A DNA stretch of 64,000 nucleotides from Marinobacter maritimus (GCF_007671675.1 NZ_VCGW01000001.1:930001-994000), one strand, 5' to 3'. Shown: positions 44,729 to 54,276, counted from the stretch's first letter. The notes: generated by a model from the letters alone, not told the origin. Translations and numbers: made by a program.

Positions 44729-45607
44729 ATGAAAGGCCTGAAAAAAATTGCTCTGATTACAGCTATGGCTGCTGCACCCTTCGCAGCTAACGCTGAACTG
44801 CAAGCTCTGAACGATACCGCAATGGGCGACGTTACCGGTCAGGCCGGTGTCACCATCGAGCTGGAAACCAAAGTCAGCATCGGTCAGTTCAAATACACGG
44901 ATGAAGGTTCCTTTGCAGTTAACGACATTGTTCTTGGTGGTGCTGGTGTAACGGCTGACGGCGCGACCGCCGGTTACGGCGATCTGCTGGACCAGCTCAA
45001 AATTGACATCGACGTTCTTGACGACGGTGACGCCAAAATCCACGTTAGCACCCTTGACGGCGCTCCTATCGACTGGGGTATGACTGTTGGCTCCATGGAG
45101 CTGCTTGCTGGCGCCACTGGTAGCGACAGCACAACCCTTATTTCCAACTTGAGCGGTTACGGTAACCTGGCTCAGCTGGACATCCAGGTTGATACGGCTA
45201 CTGATCACCTGAACCTTGTAGCGGCATTTGACGTTACTGATATGGACTTTGATGTTGAGTTCCTGGGTGTTGGTATTCGCGACTTGGCGATCACTGGTGC
45301 TGGCGGTAACTTCGACTATGACGGAGACGGCTCTGTGATGGCTGCCGACGCTGATGGTGAGTTTGGACTGGCGCCAACATCCCAGGAAGCTCAGGTGCTG
45401 GCCGGATTTGCTAACGTCAACCTGGACATCTATAAAGGCTCTGGCCTGGGTGCATCCACTGCAACTGACGTTCTGCGTATCGACGTAAACAATGTCTACA
45501 TGGATGTAACCGTTGGTGCTGTTGAAATTGGTGGAACCTCTATCGGTTCACTGGCCATCGACAACCTGGCTGTAACCGACACCAAGCTGGCTGTATACGG
45601 TCACTAA
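44729..45607 (+). CDS. DUF6160-like exported protein
   Basis: 292 residues. The N-terminus MKGLKKIALITAMAAAPFAA is a signal peptide cleaved near ANAEL, followed by LNDTAMGDVTGQAGVTIELE, the motif I associate with DUF6160 proteins (also found in the FilA pilus-system protein of Acinetobacter). The mature protein is acidic and beta-rich with alternating hydrophobic strands, and contains a calcium-loop-like DYDGDGSVMAADADGE. The C-terminus (LAIDNLAVTDTKLAVYGH) looks like a final beta strand. A strong ribosome site, leader hairpin and strong terminator suggest high expression as a single gene. Function unknown. Confidence 0.75.
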   Translation: MKGLKKIALITAMAAAPFAANAELQALNDTAMGDVTGQAGVTIELETKVSIGQFKYTDEGSFAVNDIVLGGAGVTADGATAGYGDLLDQLKIDIDVLDDGDAKIHVSTLDGAPIDWGMTVGSMELLAGATGSDSTTLISNLSGYGNLAQLDIQVDTATDHLNLVAAFDVTDMDFDVEFLGVGIRDLAITGAGGNFDYDGDGSVMAADADGEFGLAPTSQEAQVLAGFANVNLDIYKGSGLGASTATDVLRIDVNNVYMDVTVGAVEIGGTSIGSLAIDNLAVTDTKLAVYGH

Positions 45608-45635
45608 TCTGACCTGAACACCAGTAATGGTTAAG

Positions 45636-45658
45636 CGCCCCGCACTGCGGGGCGTTTT
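45636..45658 (+). terminator. Rho-independent terminator of the DUF6160-like gene
   Basis: Perfect 8-bp GC-rich stem CGCCCCGC (45636-45643) and GCGGGGCG (45647-45654), 3-base loop, then TTTT. It lies between the convergent DUF6160-like gene and the gene ending at 45662. Confidence 0.9.
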
Positions 45659-45661
45659 CCG

Positions 45662-46339
45662 TTATTGATCAGGCACCTGAATCGAAAGATCGAACCCGCC
45701 GCCGGGTCGTGGCGTGAGTCGGATTGGCCCTTCATTAATCCCATGTGGAATGTTTATCTGGTCGATTCCGGGTGGGGTACCAATGGAGAAGTTCAGGTTC
45801 TGCCCGTCAAACCCGATGCCCAGCTGATCGTTAAGAAACGTCTGGGTGAAAGGTTCATCCGGAATCTGCATCTGCTGCCCGAAAATCAGCGGCGGAATGG
45901 TTGGCGTGAATTCTGCGGGTGGCTGGGCTCTCGCCAGTTCTTCCTGAGGCAGAAGCAGGGCGCGCCGAAGAAACTCTTCCTCGGCGTTGGCGAGGGCGTC
46001 TGAATTTCCCTCTTCAGTCAGCCGCTGCAATGCTTCACGGTAGGCTTCTTCCTCTGCTTCTGTAACAACGGGCTCGCCCGGCGAAATTGTCAGGGCGCGA
46101 ATGATGCGCTGGCGATCGGCTTCGGATTTGCGACCTTCTCTTGGTACAATAATAACCGCCGAATCCTTTACGTAAGTCTCTACCATTTCATCTGGGGTCA
46201 TCGCCTGAACACCCGCAACAGCCGGCATTGCAGCCGCCGTCGCAAGCGTGGCTGCAATGGCCGTTGCGATTCGGGTAGTATGTCTGGTCATGAGTTGCGA
46301 GCTGCCGATTGGTCGAGCATGCGGGTTTCGATAATTCAT
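45662..46339 (-). CDS. exported protein, unknown function
   Basis: 225 residues. A long basic N-terminus is followed by a hydrophobic Ala-rich segment (TRIATAIAATLATAAAMPAVAG) that looks like a signal peptide. The mature part begins with a charged helical region rich in Glu (EAEEEAYREALQRLTEEG and further) and ends in a Pro/Gly-rich region (FSIGTPPGIDQINIPHG, then LTPRPGGGFDLSIQVPDQ). The ATG at 46339 has AAGAGG 7 bases upstream; the ATG at 46291, just before the hydrophobic segment, has no site. Convergent with the DUF6160-like gene. No family recognised. Confidence 0.6.
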   Translation of the reverse strand: MNYRNPHARPIGSSQLMTRHTTRIATAIAATLATAAAMPAVAGVQAMTPDEMVETYVKDSAVIIVPREGRKSEADRQRIIRALTISPGEPVVTEAEEEAYREALQRLTEEGNSDALANAEEEFLRRALLLPQEELARAQPPAEFTPTIPPLIFGQQMQIPDEPFTQTFLNDQLGIGFDGQNLNFSIGTPPGIDQINIPHGINEGPIRLTPRPGGGFDLSIQVPDQ

Positions 46340-46584
46340 AGTCTGGCCTCTTGCTGCGATAAACCCAGGTACGAGGCGTGTCTGAGGTACAGCAATCAGT
46401 ACGCTTCCCGGTTTGAGTATTCTGGTTGTCCTACAGTATTTCAAGCACCCGGGCTTCAAGTTGTGATCAGAATCCTCGATTTGCCGTATCTTTCAGCATT
46501 GTGCTCGAGATTGCTCTCAAGTTGCATGGGCAAAGATGCCAAACCTAACGGTGAACTTTTGATGAATATTCCGGCCTCAGGGGC

Positions 46585-47637
46585 ATGATGAGCAAACAAA
46601 TCCGTAGCCGCTGGCCGACTTGGGTCAGGAACTGGATCAACCGTCGTATCCCACGTTCTGATGTTCAGTTACTCACCCAGAGAAATCTTTTCATTTTGCC
46701 GACAGCCGCTGGAGTAGTGTTTGGCATGCTGCTGCTGATCATGTTGATTACCGCAATCAACTATCAGAACAGTCTGATTTACCTTTTGACGTTTCTGCTG
46801 GGTGCGGTGCTCGTGGGTGCCATGCATCAGACCCACCGAAATCTGTCTGATCTTGAACTCACGCTCGTTCAGGCGGGCGAGGGGTTTGCCGGCGATGACA
46901 TACTCTTCCGTTTGCGAGCCACAGCTGGCAGAGATGACGCTATAGCCCTTACGTTCTCAGACGGTGATTTTTCAGTGCGCGTGAACCATGTGCCGGCTGG
47001 ACAGTCGACGGATATTGCCCTGCCGGTGCCGTCCGCATTCCGGGGCTATTTGCGACCGGATCGAATCAGGATCGAAACGCGCTTCCCGTTTGGTTTGCTC
47101 AAAGCCTGGTCGTGGATGAGGCCGGTTTCTGCCGGTTTGGTGTTTCCCCGGCCAATCGCCGCCCCGGAAGTTATCAGTGCAGTAGATGACGGTGACCAAA
47201 CGGCCAGCTCTCGCTCCCCGGAAGGCAATGACCATGCAGAGCTCCGGCCCTGGCGCGAGGGTGACATGAGCCAGCGAGTGATGTGGAAGCGTTATGCCCG
47301 CAGTGGTCAGATGGTTGTAGCGGACTGGGAAGCGGATAAAGGAAGCCCTCACTGGTTGGATTTCGACGCTTTTCCCGGTACGGATCACGAGCTGCGCCTC
47401 AGCTATCTCTCATGGCTTGTGCTTGAGCGTGGCGAAAATAACGCAAGGTTCGGTCTGAACCTGCCCGGCCAGATAATAGTACCGGAGAGCGGCCCGGCTC
47501 ACACATCCCGCTGCCTGAAAGCGCTGGCGACCTGGGGCGAGAAAAAACCAAGGGAAACCGTTGCACAGCCCCATGGAACACGGCGCTATTCGCCCTCGGA
47601 TAAACCCTCAGACGCGACTCCGGGAGCCCCGGTATGA
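46585..47637 (+). CDS. DUF58 domain-containing protein
   Basis: 350 residues. Two membrane helices at about 33-75 (LPTAAGVVFGMLLLIMLITA region), then a domain with SRSPEGNDHAELRPWREGDM and VMWKRYARSGQMVVADWE, the DUF58 signature (VWA-related). Such proteins are usually encoded between a MoxR ATPase and a TgpA transglutaminase. Here the transglutaminase follows with a 4-base overlap, but no moxR precedes it; a MoxR gene is 33 kb upstream with other partners. Confidence 0.88.
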   Translation: MMSKQIRSRWPTWVRNWINRRIPRSDVQLLTQRNLFILPTAAGVVFGMLLLIMLITAINYQNSLIYLLTFLLGAVLVGAMHQTHRNLSDLELTLVQAGEGFAGDDILFRLRATAGRDDAIALTFSDGDFSVRVNHVPAGQSTDIALPVPSAFRGYLRPDRIRIETRFPFGLLKAWSWMRPVSAGLVFPRPIAAPEVISAVDDGDQTASSRSPEGNDHAELRPWREGDMSQRVMWKRYARSGQMVVADWEADKGSPHWLDFDAFPGTDHELRLSYLSWLVLERGENNARFGLNLPGQIIVPESGPAHTSRCLKALATWGEKKPRETVAQPHGTRRYSPSDKPSDATPGAPV

Positions 47638-49766
47638 GGTTATTGCGGCGCGCGAAGAATGAGCCTGACAAGCAAGGTGGTAGCCTGTCGTCTCTGGCCT
47701 TGCTCTGGTTGATTGCGAGTTTCGCCTTGCTCCTGACGCCCCAGCTTGATCGTCTTCCGGTATGGCTGATTCTTGTCTGCGTCGCTTTGGCGGGCTGGCG
47801 CTGGCTTGCTCAGCAAGGTCGTGTCCGTTTACCGGGCCGTTGGCTCCGCACCGGGATCATGCTGGCCCTGGTTGCAGTCTATCTGGTTCAAGTTCAAGGA
47901 AGTTTTACCGTGGATACTGCCGCCTCCTTCTTTGTGTTGGCGGTCGGCCTGAAGTGGCTTGAAACCCGCACTGCGCGGGATTTCTATGTGCTGTTTTATA
48001 TTCTGGTGTATCTGGCAACGGTGAACTTTCTGTTTCATCAGGAGATTCACTGGGCGCTGATCAACATAGGGGCAATTGCTTTATTGCTGATCGGGCTGCA
48101 GGTGCTCAACGCGCCAGAACTTCCGGGAGGGATGAAGGCAGGCTGGCGCAGATTAGGCATTATGTTGCTGAAAGTCCTGCCGGTGGTTGTGCTTCTGTTT
48201 GTGTTCTTCCCGCGCATGGCCCCTCTGTGGAGTGTACCCCTGGTGTCTGGCCAAGCGCGCACCGGAATCAGCGACACTATGCGGCCCGGGGATATATCCA
48301 GCCTGGCACAAAGCAGCGAGCGGGCTTTTCGTGTGACTTTTGGTGGTTCCATGCCGGAATATCGCGACAGGTATTGGCGAGGGCTGATTCTGGATACCCT
48401 TGATGATGGAACCTGGCGCCAGAGCGGCTACGATCGCTATCAAGCGCCCGGTCGGGTTAATGTGGACGGTGGCGCGGGTGAACTGAAGCCCAGAGAATAC
48501 GATGTGTTGATGGAGCCGACGGATCAGCGTTGGGCATTTTCGCTTGAAGGCTCGGTAGCTGTTTCGAATAACGTGGTGAAGCAACCGGATGAGCTGTTCC
48601 GTTTCCGGCGCCCGGCTGACAGCTCAGTGCGTTATCGGCTGGCTCGTGAACGCGCGAATGAGCCCGGAGCAGCACTTCTCCTGCCCGTCGACGCCCGTCG
48701 CTATCTTCAGCTTCCGTCCGAGGGGAACCCGAGAGCCCGAGCGCTCGCAGGCGAGCTGCGGCGCGCCTCGGATGAGATTTCCGCTGCTGACAGTTCTGCA
48801 GGTGATATTGAGGTTGTTCGCAAGCTGCTGACACGCTTCCGGGAGCAGCCTTATTTTTACACTCTGCGCCCGCCAAAAATGCCGGACGACGGTATCGACA
48901 GCCTGCTTTTCGATGAAAAGCGCGGGTTCTGTGCTCATTATGCGGGTGCAACCACCTTTGTGCTCCGCTCAGCGGGTATTCCTGCGCGAGTTGTGGTCGG
49001 GTATCAGGGTGGCGAGAGCGGCGCTGGTAACGAATACCTTATCGTGCGCCAGTACGATGCTCACGCTTGGGTTGAGGCCTGGATTGAAGGGCGGGGCTGG
49101 ATTCGTATTGATCCCACAGCGGCGATTGCCCCTGACCGGATTGAATCAGGCTTGCGGGAGGCGGTGGCTGAGGAGGGCTCATTCCTCGAAAATAACTGGA
49201 CGTCGCCCCAACGCTACGGCGATGTGGCAATTATCCAATGGGCCAGTCTGCATCTTGATCGGATTAATTATCAGTGGCAGCGGTGGGTTGTCGGTTACCA
49301 GGGCCAAAGCCAGATGGATTTGATGTCCCGCTTGCCCGGTGGGTTCGGCATGCGGGAACTGGGTTATCTTACGGCAGGTATAGTAGGTGCAGGTCTGCTG
49401 ATTGCCGGTCTGATTTCGGCGCTGCAGATACGTCGGGGCGAGCGGCGGGATGGCTATCAGCGCGTGCTTGGTGCCTGGCACAAGTTGTGTGGGCGGGCAG
49501 GGGTGCCAGTAAGACACGGGGAAACGCCAACGGCGCTGGCGTCAAGGCTGGCTGTTGCGGAGCCGGCGGTGGCGGATTCAGCCAGGCTTTTTGCCCGAAT
49601 GGTGAACAGCCATTACTATAGACCTCCATCTGCCCGGGATGACGCCGGTGATCTGACGCGTTTACGCAGATTATTGGCCACGATGAAGCGGCAGCTGCGC
49701 AGAACGGGAAAAAAACGGTTCGGAATTTTCCGCTCTGAACCTCACTCAGGAAAGCACAGTGACTGA
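47634..49766 (+). CDS. TgpA-like transglutaminase-family membrane protein
   Basis: 710 residues. Five or six membrane helices in the first 200 residues, a periplasmic transglutaminase-like domain, a further helix at about 578-600 and a cytoplasmic C-terminal DUF4129-type region. The Cys-His-Asp triad is seen in KRGFCAHYAGATTFVLRSAG, YDAHAWVEAW and RIDPTAA. In Pseudomonas aeruginosa TgpA is essential, with an unclear envelope role. ATGA overlap with the DUF58 gene and 8-base overlap with holB. Confidence 0.9.
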   Translation: MRLLRRAKNEPDKQGGSLSSLALLWLIASFALLLTPQLDRLPVWLILVCVALAGWRWLAQQGRVRLPGRWLRTGIMLALVAVYLVQVQGSFTVDTAASFFVLAVGLKWLETRTARDFYVLFYILVYLATVNFLFHQEIHWALINIGAIALLLIGLQVLNAPELPGGMKAGWRRLGIMLLKVLPVVVLLFVFFPRMAPLWSVPLVSGQARTGISDTMRPGDISSLAQSSERAFRVTFGGSMPEYRDRYWRGLILDTLDDGTWRQSGYDRYQAPGRVNVDGGAGELKPREYDVLMEPTDQRWAFSLEGSVAVSNNVVKQPDELFRFRRPADSSVRYRLARERANEPGAALLLPVDARRYLQLPSEGNPRARALAGELRRASDEISAADSSAGDIEVVRKLLTRFREQPYFYTLRPPKMPDDGIDSLLFDEKRGFCAHYAGATTFVLRSAGIPARVVVGYQGGESGAGNEYLIVRQYDAHAWVEAWIEGRGWIRIDPTAAIAPDRIESGLREAVAEEGSFLENNWTSPQRYGDVAIIQWASLHLDRINYQWQRWVVGYQGQSQMDLMSRLPGGFGMRELGYLTAGIVGAGLLIAGLISALQIRRGERRDGYQRVLGAWHKLCGRAGVPVRHGETPTALASRLAVAEPAVADSARLFARMVNSHYYRPPSARDDAGDLTRLRRLLATMKRQLRRTGKKRFGIFRSEPHSGKHSD

Positions 49767-50790
49767 TATTGCCCTTGAAATGCCTTGGCTTCAGAACGCC
49801 TGGCAGGTCGTCCAAAAACGCTTTGATGAGGGCCGGCTTCCCCATGCGCTGCTGCTGACAGGGGAGTGTGGAGTTGGCAAGAGGGCCTGGGCGGACGCCG
49901 TTGCAGGCCTTCTGCTGTGTGCAAGCCCCGGTAGCAAGAACACCGGCGAACCCTTTGCTTGTGGGCAGTGTCGTCAGTGCCAGTTGTATGCCGCTTCCAG
50001 CCATCCGGATGTTCGGGTGTATTCGCCCGAGAAGTCCCGGATGATAAAAATTGATCAGATAAGGTCGCTGTCAGCCTTCGCGGTGTCGTCGCCTCAGGTT
50101 GCAACCCGCAAAGTTGCCATTATCGACCGTGCCGACCAACTCAACATCAATTCAGCCAACGCTCTGCTCAAAACCCTTGAAGAGCCAGTATCGGATTTCG
50201 TTCTTCTGCTACTGCAGGAAAGTGGCCGACCCGTACTACCGACCATACGCTCCCGCTGTCAGGTATTGTCCATACCGGTCCCTTCCTCAGATCAGGCCGG
50301 AAAATGGCTTGCCAGCAAAGTGGCGGAGCTCGAGGGCGAAAAGCAGCCCTCTGCAGAGTTGATGGCTAAATCTCTGATGCTTGCTGGCAATGCGCCTCGC
50401 CTGGCCCTGGAATATGCCACAGGTGAGTTTCCTGCGTTACGGGATGAGGCGTTCGAGAAGTTTCGCCAATTCATGAAAGGCCAGGTTGCGGTAGCGGAAG
50501 CCGCCAAAGCTTTCAAAGCACTGGGGTTGGAAGACATGCTCTGGTTGTTTGAAGGTTGGGCCGCCGATCTGGCCCGGCTGGGTGCCGGGGGACAGGCGAA
50601 CGACCCTGAAGCAGCAGAAATGCTCGGGTTTCTGGCCGGTGTTAACCCTGCGTGGCGCGCCCATGAATTGCTGGAGGGCGTTCGGGAAGCCCGGGCTGCC
50701 GGTGTGTACAACGCCAACCCGGAACTGGAGGCCAGCCGGCTCCTGATCGCCTGGCGCGAGTTGATGCCAACGAAGCGTCGTGTACCTTGA
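49759..50790 (+). CDS. holB: DNA polymerase III subunit delta prime
   Basis: Clamp-loader subunit of 343 residues. AAA+ fold with a P-loop-like GECGVGKRAW that ends KR instead of K(S/T), as expected for the ATP-inactive delta prime. The zinc module is present (CGQCRQCQ plus upstream Cys), with IKIDQIR, VAIIDRADQLN, LLKTLEEP and the SRC motif (RSRCQVL). GTG start with AGGAAAG upstream, lying within the end of the tgpA-like gene. The usual upstream tmk gene is not here. pilZ follows, as in Pseudomonas. Confidence 0.92.
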   Translation: MTDIALEMPWLQNAWQVVQKRFDEGRLPHALLLTGECGVGKRAWADAVAGLLLCASPGSKNTGEPFACGQCRQCQLYAASSHPDVRVYSPEKSRMIKIDQIRSLSAFAVSSPQVATRKVAIIDRADQLNINSANALLKTLEEPVSDFVLLLLQESGRPVLPTIRSRCQVLSIPVPSSDQAGKWLASKVAELEGEKQPSAELMAKSLMLAGNAPRLALEYATGEFPALRDEAFEKFRQFMKGQVAVAEAAKAFKALGLEDMLWLFEGWAADLARLGAGGQANDPEAAEMLGFLAGVNPAWRAHELLEGVREARAAGVYNANPELEASRLLIAWRELMPTKRRVP

Positions 50791-50915
50791 TTGCGCTTTT
50801 GCCCGGAACAACTGCTATCATTTCGGATTATCAGGGATTTTTCCCAAAGGTTCTGTTTAACGATAAAACGAATAACTTTTCACTAAAACTGTTTATATTT
50901 TAAAAGGTGTCAGAT

Positions 50916-51266
50916 ATGGGGCCCGGATTTGGTGCGCGCAGCGGCATTCTTACCCTGACGATTAAAGACAAAGCGGTTTTATACGCCGCGTATATGCCTT
51001 ACATCCGAGAGGGCGGTTTGTTCATTCCAACCCAAAAGCAATACCGGCTGGGTGATGAGGTATTTCTGTTGCTGAACCTCATGGATGAGCCCGAAAAGAT
51101 ACCCGTTGCAGGCAAGGTCATCTGGATCACGCCCAAGGGTGCCCAGGGCAACCGTGCTGCAGGCATTGGTGTGCAATTTACCGGTGATGACCCCAGTGCC
51201 AGAACCAAGATTGAGTCATATCTCGCCGGTTCTCTGAGCTCTGATCGTCCTACGCATACGATGTGA
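50916..51266 (+). CDS. pilZ: type IV pilus protein PilZ
   Basis: 116-residue PilZ-domain protein needed for type IV pilus biogenesis in Pseudomonas and Xanthomonas. Matches PilZ closely: GILTLTIKDKAVLYAAYMP, GGLFIPT, DEPEKIPVAGKVIWITPKGA and AAGIGVQF. The RxxxR and DxSxxG motifs of c-di-GMP-binding PilZ domains are absent, as in PilZ itself. AAAAGG is 8 bases before the ATG at 50916; a GTG at 50907 would abut that site. Follows holB by about 125 bases. Confidence 0.93.
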   Translation: MGPGFGARSGILTLTIKDKAVLYAAYMPYIREGGLFIPTQKQYRLGDEVFLLLNLMDEPEKIPVAGKVIWITPKGAQGNRAAGIGVQFTGDDPSARTKIESYLAGSLSSDRPTHTM

Positions 51267-51280
51267 GGCGGGTTTAAGTG

Positions 51281-52192
51281 ATGGATGACATGGCGGTATC
51301 CCCAGACCTTTGCGAAAACAGGTCTTGTGTACGCGAGACGGAATGGCCACTGCAGCATATTACTTTGGCGGGCCTGAGCTGGTCTGCTGAAAACGCACCA
51401 TCCGTATCCCAGCCACCGATTATCATGCTTCATGGCTGGTTGGATAACAGTCTCACGTTCACCAGAGTAGCGCCGGACCTGGCGAAATTCGCGTCTCTGC
51501 ACGCGGTGGATATGGCCGGTCACGGTCATTCCGGACACCGTCCGCCAGGGCAGGGCTATCTGCTTATGGACTACGTGGCGGATGTTGCCGAGTTGATTGA
51601 GGAACACTTTGGCGAGAAAGTGGATATTGTCGGCCATTCATTGGGCGGCATTGTTGGAGCCCTGTATGCAGCAGCCTTTCCGGAGAGGGTGAGAAGGCTG
51701 GTGATGATTGACAGTCTCGGCGCGCTTAGTCGCCCGGTGAGTGAAACGGTTCCGCAGCTTCGCAAGGCCATCAGGAAACGAATTGCAGGTTCCGGTAAAC
51801 CTGTCGTTTACCCGGATATCGTTACTGCCGCAAAAGTTCGCGAAGGCGGGCTTAGCCCGTTAAGTCACGAAGCCGCGCTGGCGTTGATCCCGCGCAACCT
51901 GAAGCAGGAGGACGGTGGTTACAGCTGGTGCACAGACTCCCGGTTACGGCATCCATCCCAGTTGATGATGACGGAGGAGCAGGTTGTTGCCTCTTTGGCG
52001 GCAGTGCAAGCGCCCACGCTGTTTGTGCGAGCGAAAGAGGGCTTGCTGGCAAGCCGGAAGGGGCTGGAGAGCCGGGCCGATGCGATGTTGAATCTGAAAA
52101 TAGTTGATGTTCCAGGTGGCCACCATTGTCACCTGGACGGAGACACCGGCCCCGTCGCCGATGCTGTCAGAAACTTTCTTGCAAATGAGTGA
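51281..52192 (+). CDS. alpha/beta fold hydrolase
   Basis: 303 residues, cytoplasmic. Oxyanion strand IIMLHGWLDNSLTF, nucleophile elbow GHSLGG with Ser at about 118, and the late His in GGHHCHLDGD. Such esterase-like hydrolases have varied substrates and none is indicated. The ATG at 51281 is preceded by GAGGCGGG at about 8 bases; a GTG one codon earlier is possible. Follows pilZ by 14 bases and overlaps the DUF4892-like gene by 8 bases, so it is part of a longer plus-strand transcript. Confidence 0.85.
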   Translation: MDDMAVSPDLCENRSCVRETEWPLQHITLAGLSWSAENAPSVSQPPIIMLHGWLDNSLTFTRVAPDLAKFASLHAVDMAGHGHSGHRPPGQGYLLMDYVADVAELIEEHFGEKVDIVGHSLGGIVGALYAAAFPERVRRLVMIDSLGALSRPVSETVPQLRKAIRKRIAGSGKPVVYPDIVTAAKVREGGLSPLSHEAALALIPRNLKQEDGGYSWCTDSRLRHPSQLMMTEEQVVASLAAVQAPTLFVRAKEGLLASRKGLESRADAMLNLKIVDVPGGHHCHLDGDTGPVADAVRNFLANE

Positions 52193-53099
52193 TACCTTGC
52201 TAAAGCCTTTTGTATCCACTGTGTTTCTTGTTGCGGTGCTGTCGATCAGCTCGAGTCTGGCGAGTGCGGCACTGCCAGAATCGATGCCGCAGGCATTTCC
52301 TCAGTCAAACCTCGAGATAACAGCGCCGATTGAGTCTTCAGGACACTTGGTTCTTTTCAGTCCTGTTCGTGAGGTCAACAACGAAATTCGCTCTGAGTCC
52401 ATGGCTCGCCTGCCGGTGAGTGGAGAAGGGCGGTTGTACCAGATCGCCCGGGACGCGAACCGGCGGGAGGCTCGTGAACACTATCAAAGGCTGCTGCGGG
52501 ATCGTGGTGCCAGAATTCTGTTTGAATGTTCGGGTATTCGTTGTGGGAGAAGCAACGTTTGGGCGAACCAGATTTTCAGTCAGCAGGTCCTATACGGACG
52601 CGACGCAACCCAGGATTATCTGGTGGCAGGCACTGTTGCAGAAGACGGTAGTCGTTGGCTGACCTCTATCTACACCGTAACCCGGGGTAATCTGAGAGAG
52701 TATGTCTGGATCGAGCATCTGAAGGTATCTCCCGGCGTTGCTATCCCGGGCCTTGGTGCGGTGAATAACAGGGTATTCGGCCCCGTTATTGTTCCCTGGC
52801 AAGGGGGAGTTACCTATCGGTTCGACTGGCAGGCCACGGATCGCCGTAAGATTAATGATCTCGCCCGGAGTGAGGATGCCCGGGTTGTGCTTGTGGGATA
52901 CTCCGGGTTGAACGCAGATGAGTCATTCAGTGATTCAATGGATCGTGCCCGCAAAGCTGCGGAGTCACTTTCTGAAGTGCTGGCCAAAACCGGTGTTTCC
53001 AGACAGCAGCAAGAGCTGCTGATCGTTGGACCGTCGGTGGTTGTTAACGACCCTGGCCGACAAGGCGATCGCGTTGAAGTGATGGTTATAACGAGGTAA
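52185..53099 (+). CDS. DUF4892-like periplasmic protein with OmpA-like C-terminus
   Basis: 304 residues. Signal peptide at about 1-26 (ends SSLASA). An N-terminal domain with a short Cys pair (FECSGIRCGRSN) resembles DUF4892, and a C-terminal region (VVLVGYSGLNADESFSDSMD, RARKAAESL and DRVEVMVITR) has the helix-strand pattern of OmpA-like domains, though the key diaminopimelate-binding Asp/Arg pair is not obvious. The start ATG lies within the end of the hydrolase gene; no strong ribosome site. Role unknown. Confidence 0.75.
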   Translation: MSDTLLKPFVSTVFLVAVLSISSSLASAALPESMPQAFPQSNLEITAPIESSGHLVLFSPVREVNNEIRSESMARLPVSGEGRLYQIARDANRREAREHYQRLLRDRGARILFECSGIRCGRSNVWANQIFSQQVLYGRDATQDYLVAGTVAEDGSRWLTSIYTVTRGNLREYVWIEHLKVSPGVAIPGLGAVNNRVFGPVIVPWQGGVTYRFDWQATDRRKINDLARSEDARVVLVGYSGLNADESFSDSMDRARKAAESLSEVLAKTGVSRQQQELLIVGPSVVVNDPGRQGDRVEVMVITR

Positions 53100-53103
53100 C
53101 TAA

Positions 53104-54249
53104 GTGCCCGAAAATAACGTGTCGAAGGTTCTGGAGGGCTCAGACGTATCAGCCCCGGAGGCTCCTGCCAGTACCGAAGCCAAAAGTGGCGAAAGAAAAC
53201 GCCAGACCGTTGCACTTACCCTCGGCAGTGGCGGAGCCCGTGGCTATGCGCATATCGGCGCTATCGAAGTGTTGGCTGAACGTGGCTACAACATTGTTGC
53301 CATTTCCGGGTGTTCCATGGGGGCGCTTGTGGGTGGAATGTACGCCGCCGGTAAGATGCAGGATTATAAAGATTGGGTAACCGGGCTTGGCCAGTTTGAT
53401 GTGCTCAAGCTGTTGGACCTGACATTCAATTCGGTGGGCGCAATCCGGGGCGAAAAGATTTTCTCAGTGGTGCGGGAGATGTTGGGAGACACCCGCATCG
53501 AAAATCTTCCTCTGCACTACACGGCTGTGGCCACTGATTTGCTGGCCCACAAGGAAATCTGGTTTCAGGAAGGTCCACTGGACCGGGCAATCAGAGCCTC
53601 AGTGGCTATTCCGAGTGTGGTGACACCGCTTGTGCTTGATGGTCGCGTACTGGTAGATGGGGCATTGCTGAATCCGCTCCCAATCATTCCGACCATTTCG
53701 TCCCACGCCGATATTATCGTTGCGGTGAATCTCAGTGGTGAGGATGACCGGCGGCAGAGAATCCCGGATGCAGCGTTCAAAAGTCATCAGGACGCGGCCA
53801 GTGGCGATACCGATGAGTGGATGGATACGTTCCGCGATAAAGCCTCCCGCTGGTTCGATTGGGACGCAATAAAATCCATGGGCGTCGGGCGGTCGGACGC
53901 AGACGAGAGCCCGGAGCACAAAATCTCGAAAGCAGTGCAAAAGAAAGAGCGCAATAAGCCAGTCGAGAATAAGCCTCAGGAAGACCATGAAACAATCAAT
54001 TGGGATAAATTGGGTATTGGTAAATTCGATGTGATGAACCTTACCATCGAAACCATGCAGAGTGCCCTGGTGCAGTACAAGATCGCAGGTTATCCGCCGG
54101 ACCTGCTCGTTAACATTCCCAAGAACGCGTCACGCAGCTATGACTACCATAAGGCACCTGAGCTGATCCAGCTCGGGCGTGAGCGAATGGCCGCAGCTCT
54201 GGACCGCTTCGAAGAAAACAGCAGCAGCTCCGGGCCGCTGGCAATCTGA
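53104..54249 (+). CDS. patatin-like phospholipase family protein
   Basis: 381 residues of the RssA/NTE-like group. Glycine-rich oxyanion motif GSGGARGYAHIG (about 40-51), nucleophile GCSMGAL (about 71), and DGALLNPLP with the dyad Asp (about 184). No signal peptide. A charged linker (about 245-295) separates the patatin domain from a C-terminal helix. GTG start with GAGG 7 bases upstream. Follows the DUF4892-like gene by 4 bases. Second patatin in the window, unrelated in layout to the DUF3336 one. Confidence 0.88.
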   Translation: MPENNVSKVLEGSDVSAPEAPASTEAKSGERKRQTVALTLGSGGARGYAHIGAIEVLAERGYNIVAISGCSMGALVGGMYAAGKMQDYKDWVTGLGQFDVLKLLDLTFNSVGAIRGEKIFSVVREMLGDTRIENLPLHYTAVATDLLAHKEIWFQEGPLDRAIRASVAIPSVVTPLVLDGRVLVDGALLNPLPIIPTISSHADIIVAVNLSGEDDRRQRIPDAAFKSHQDAASGDTDEWMDTFRDKASRWFDWDAIKSMGVGRSDADESPEHKISKAVQKKERNKPVENKPQEDHETINWDKLGIGKFDVMNLTIETMQSALVQYKIAGYPPDLLVNIPKNASRSYDYHKAPELIQLGRERMAAALDRFEENSSSSGPLAI

Positions 54250-54276
54250 TTTTATTTCAACTTGTTACAGGAAACA

